Assembly (NCBI GenBank): GCA_949373145.1
Contig: CASICI010000033.1
Coordinates: 16,602 to 80,601, forward strand
Direction of reading: 5' to 3'
DNA: 64,000 nt
Source: an uncultured Phycisphaerales bacterium
GTDB lineage: Bacteria; Planctomycetota; Phycisphaerae; Phycisphaerales; SM1A02
Shown: positions 63,499 through 64,000 of the stretch, in pieces
Position numbering within the stretch: the stretch's first letter is position 1
How the letters are laid out: every line of letters starts with the position of its first letter
The notes under the pieces: model-generated
Database searches by the model: none
Told to the model about the DNA's origin: nothing
What the model saw: the letters and a program-made list of their open reading frames with translations, nothing else
Position numbers and translations under genes: made by a program

Positions 63499-64000
63499 AT
63501 GATTCACACTCCTCTTCTTCGACTGCTCAAGTACGCCCGTCCTTTTCGGCGGAACATTCTGCTGGCCACGTCGTGTTCGATCCTCAACAAGATCTTCGAT
63601 CTTGCTCCGCCGTTCATCATCGGTGCCGCCGTCGACGTGGTGGTCGAGAAACAGGATTCGATCGTCGCGCGCATCGGCATTTCCGATCCCTTCATGCAGC
63701 TGGTGTTTCTCGGGGTGCTCACCGCGATCATCTGGACGTTCGAGTCCCTCTTCGAATGGCTGTTCGGAGTCCTCTGGCGACACCTGGCGCAATCCATTCA
63801 ACATGAGACGAGAATGGACGTCTTCAACCATGTGCAGGGGCTCGATCTCACCTGGTTCGAAGATCGATCGACGGGGGGGCTTCTCGCGGTTCTCTCAGAT
63901 GATGTGAACCAACTCGAACGCTTTCTCGACGGTGGCGCGAACGACATCATTCAGCTGACGGTGACCGCGATCACCGTCATCACCGCCTTCTTCCTGATCT
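63499..64000 (+). CDS. ABC exporter, membrane domain (3' end outside window)
   Basis: The reading frame starts at ATG 63499 and stays open to the window end; 167 residues visible. It shows the transmembrane domain of a type IV (MsbA/HlyB-like) exporter: [113 protein letters not shown]. The HxRxDxFxHxQxLxxxWFxxxxTG pattern before TM3 is diagnostic. The nucleotide-binding domain is presumably beyond the window. Lipid A export (MsbA) would fit the LPS genes, but substrate cannot be read. Confidence 0.85.
   Translation, partial: MIHTPLLRLLKYARPFRRNILLATSCSILNKIFDLAPPFIIGAAVDVVVEKQDSIVARIGISDPFMQLVFLGVLTAIIWTFESLFEWLFGVLWRHLAQSIQHETRMDVFNHVQGLDLTWFEDRSTGGLLAVLSDDVNQLERFLDGGANDIIQLTVTAITVITAFFLI

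Overview
The window is about 64 kb of gene-dense DNA, roughly 60% GC by eye, from a Gram-negative, LPS-making heterotroph. The best guess is a planctomycete of the Phycisphaerae type. This rests on a LpxC-FabZ fusion, TPR proteins with RNA polymerase alpha-CTD modules, ExbB/ExbD next to a VWA protein, a DUF1570-like protein, futalosine hydrolase, type II DAHP synthase and kinase/ECF-sigma pairs. This is inference from gene content; there is no rRNA in the window. No phage, insertion sequence or CRISPR array was seen.

Layout. 0-4.4 kb: end of glutamate decarboxylase, a small lipoprotein, an M24 peptidase, a metallophosphoesterase and two unknown proteins. 4.5-10.8 kb (minus strand): outer-membrane operon bamA, two Skp/OmpH-like chaperones, lpxD, lpxC-fabZ. 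11-14.3 kb: a 40-residue membrane peptide, gcvT, a group 2 sigma factor and a UVR-motif protein. 14.3-20.3 kb (minus): six tightly coupled genes for a DoxX-like protein, a VWA protein with a TonB-like anchor, ExbB, two ExbDs and a large secreted protein. 20.4-25.5 kb: tRNA-Leu(UAG), type II DAHP synthase, and a pair of ketosynthases of which the first has lost all its catalytic residues. 25.9-33.6 kb: addB, addA, nuoG. 33.8-43 kb: a TPR/double alpha-CTD protein, a SpoIID/LytB protein, a non-coding stretch that may fold into an RNA, a DUF1570-like protein, a coiled-coil/sigma/kinase locus and prpB. 43.2-48.2 kb: a CpeT-like lipoprotein, 2-methylcitrate synthase, 3-hydroxyacyl-CoA dehydrogenase and methylmalonyl-CoA mutase, so propionate metabolism is concentrated here. 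48.3-50.3 kb: hisS and mqnB. 50.5-55.8 kb: a pilM-N-O-P-B type IV pilus/type II secretion operon. 55.8-64 kb: a DUF456 protein, a TPR lipoprotein, an ArsR-methyltransferase regulator, two secreted cysteine-repeat proteins, ahcY behind a promoter with a symmetric operator, a Coq4-like protein and the start of an ABC exporter.

Four genes between 24.7 and 43.2 kb (a membrane protein, nuoG, spoIID-like, prpB) are broken by single-base frameshifts whose continuations can be read in the next frame. Uncorrected sequence errors are the likeliest cause, and the corrected ends are given.

The least expected items are the ExbB/ExbD/VWA machine, the ketosynthase pair with a dead partner, and the ahcY regulatory region with its neighbouring YHS-like repeat proteins.
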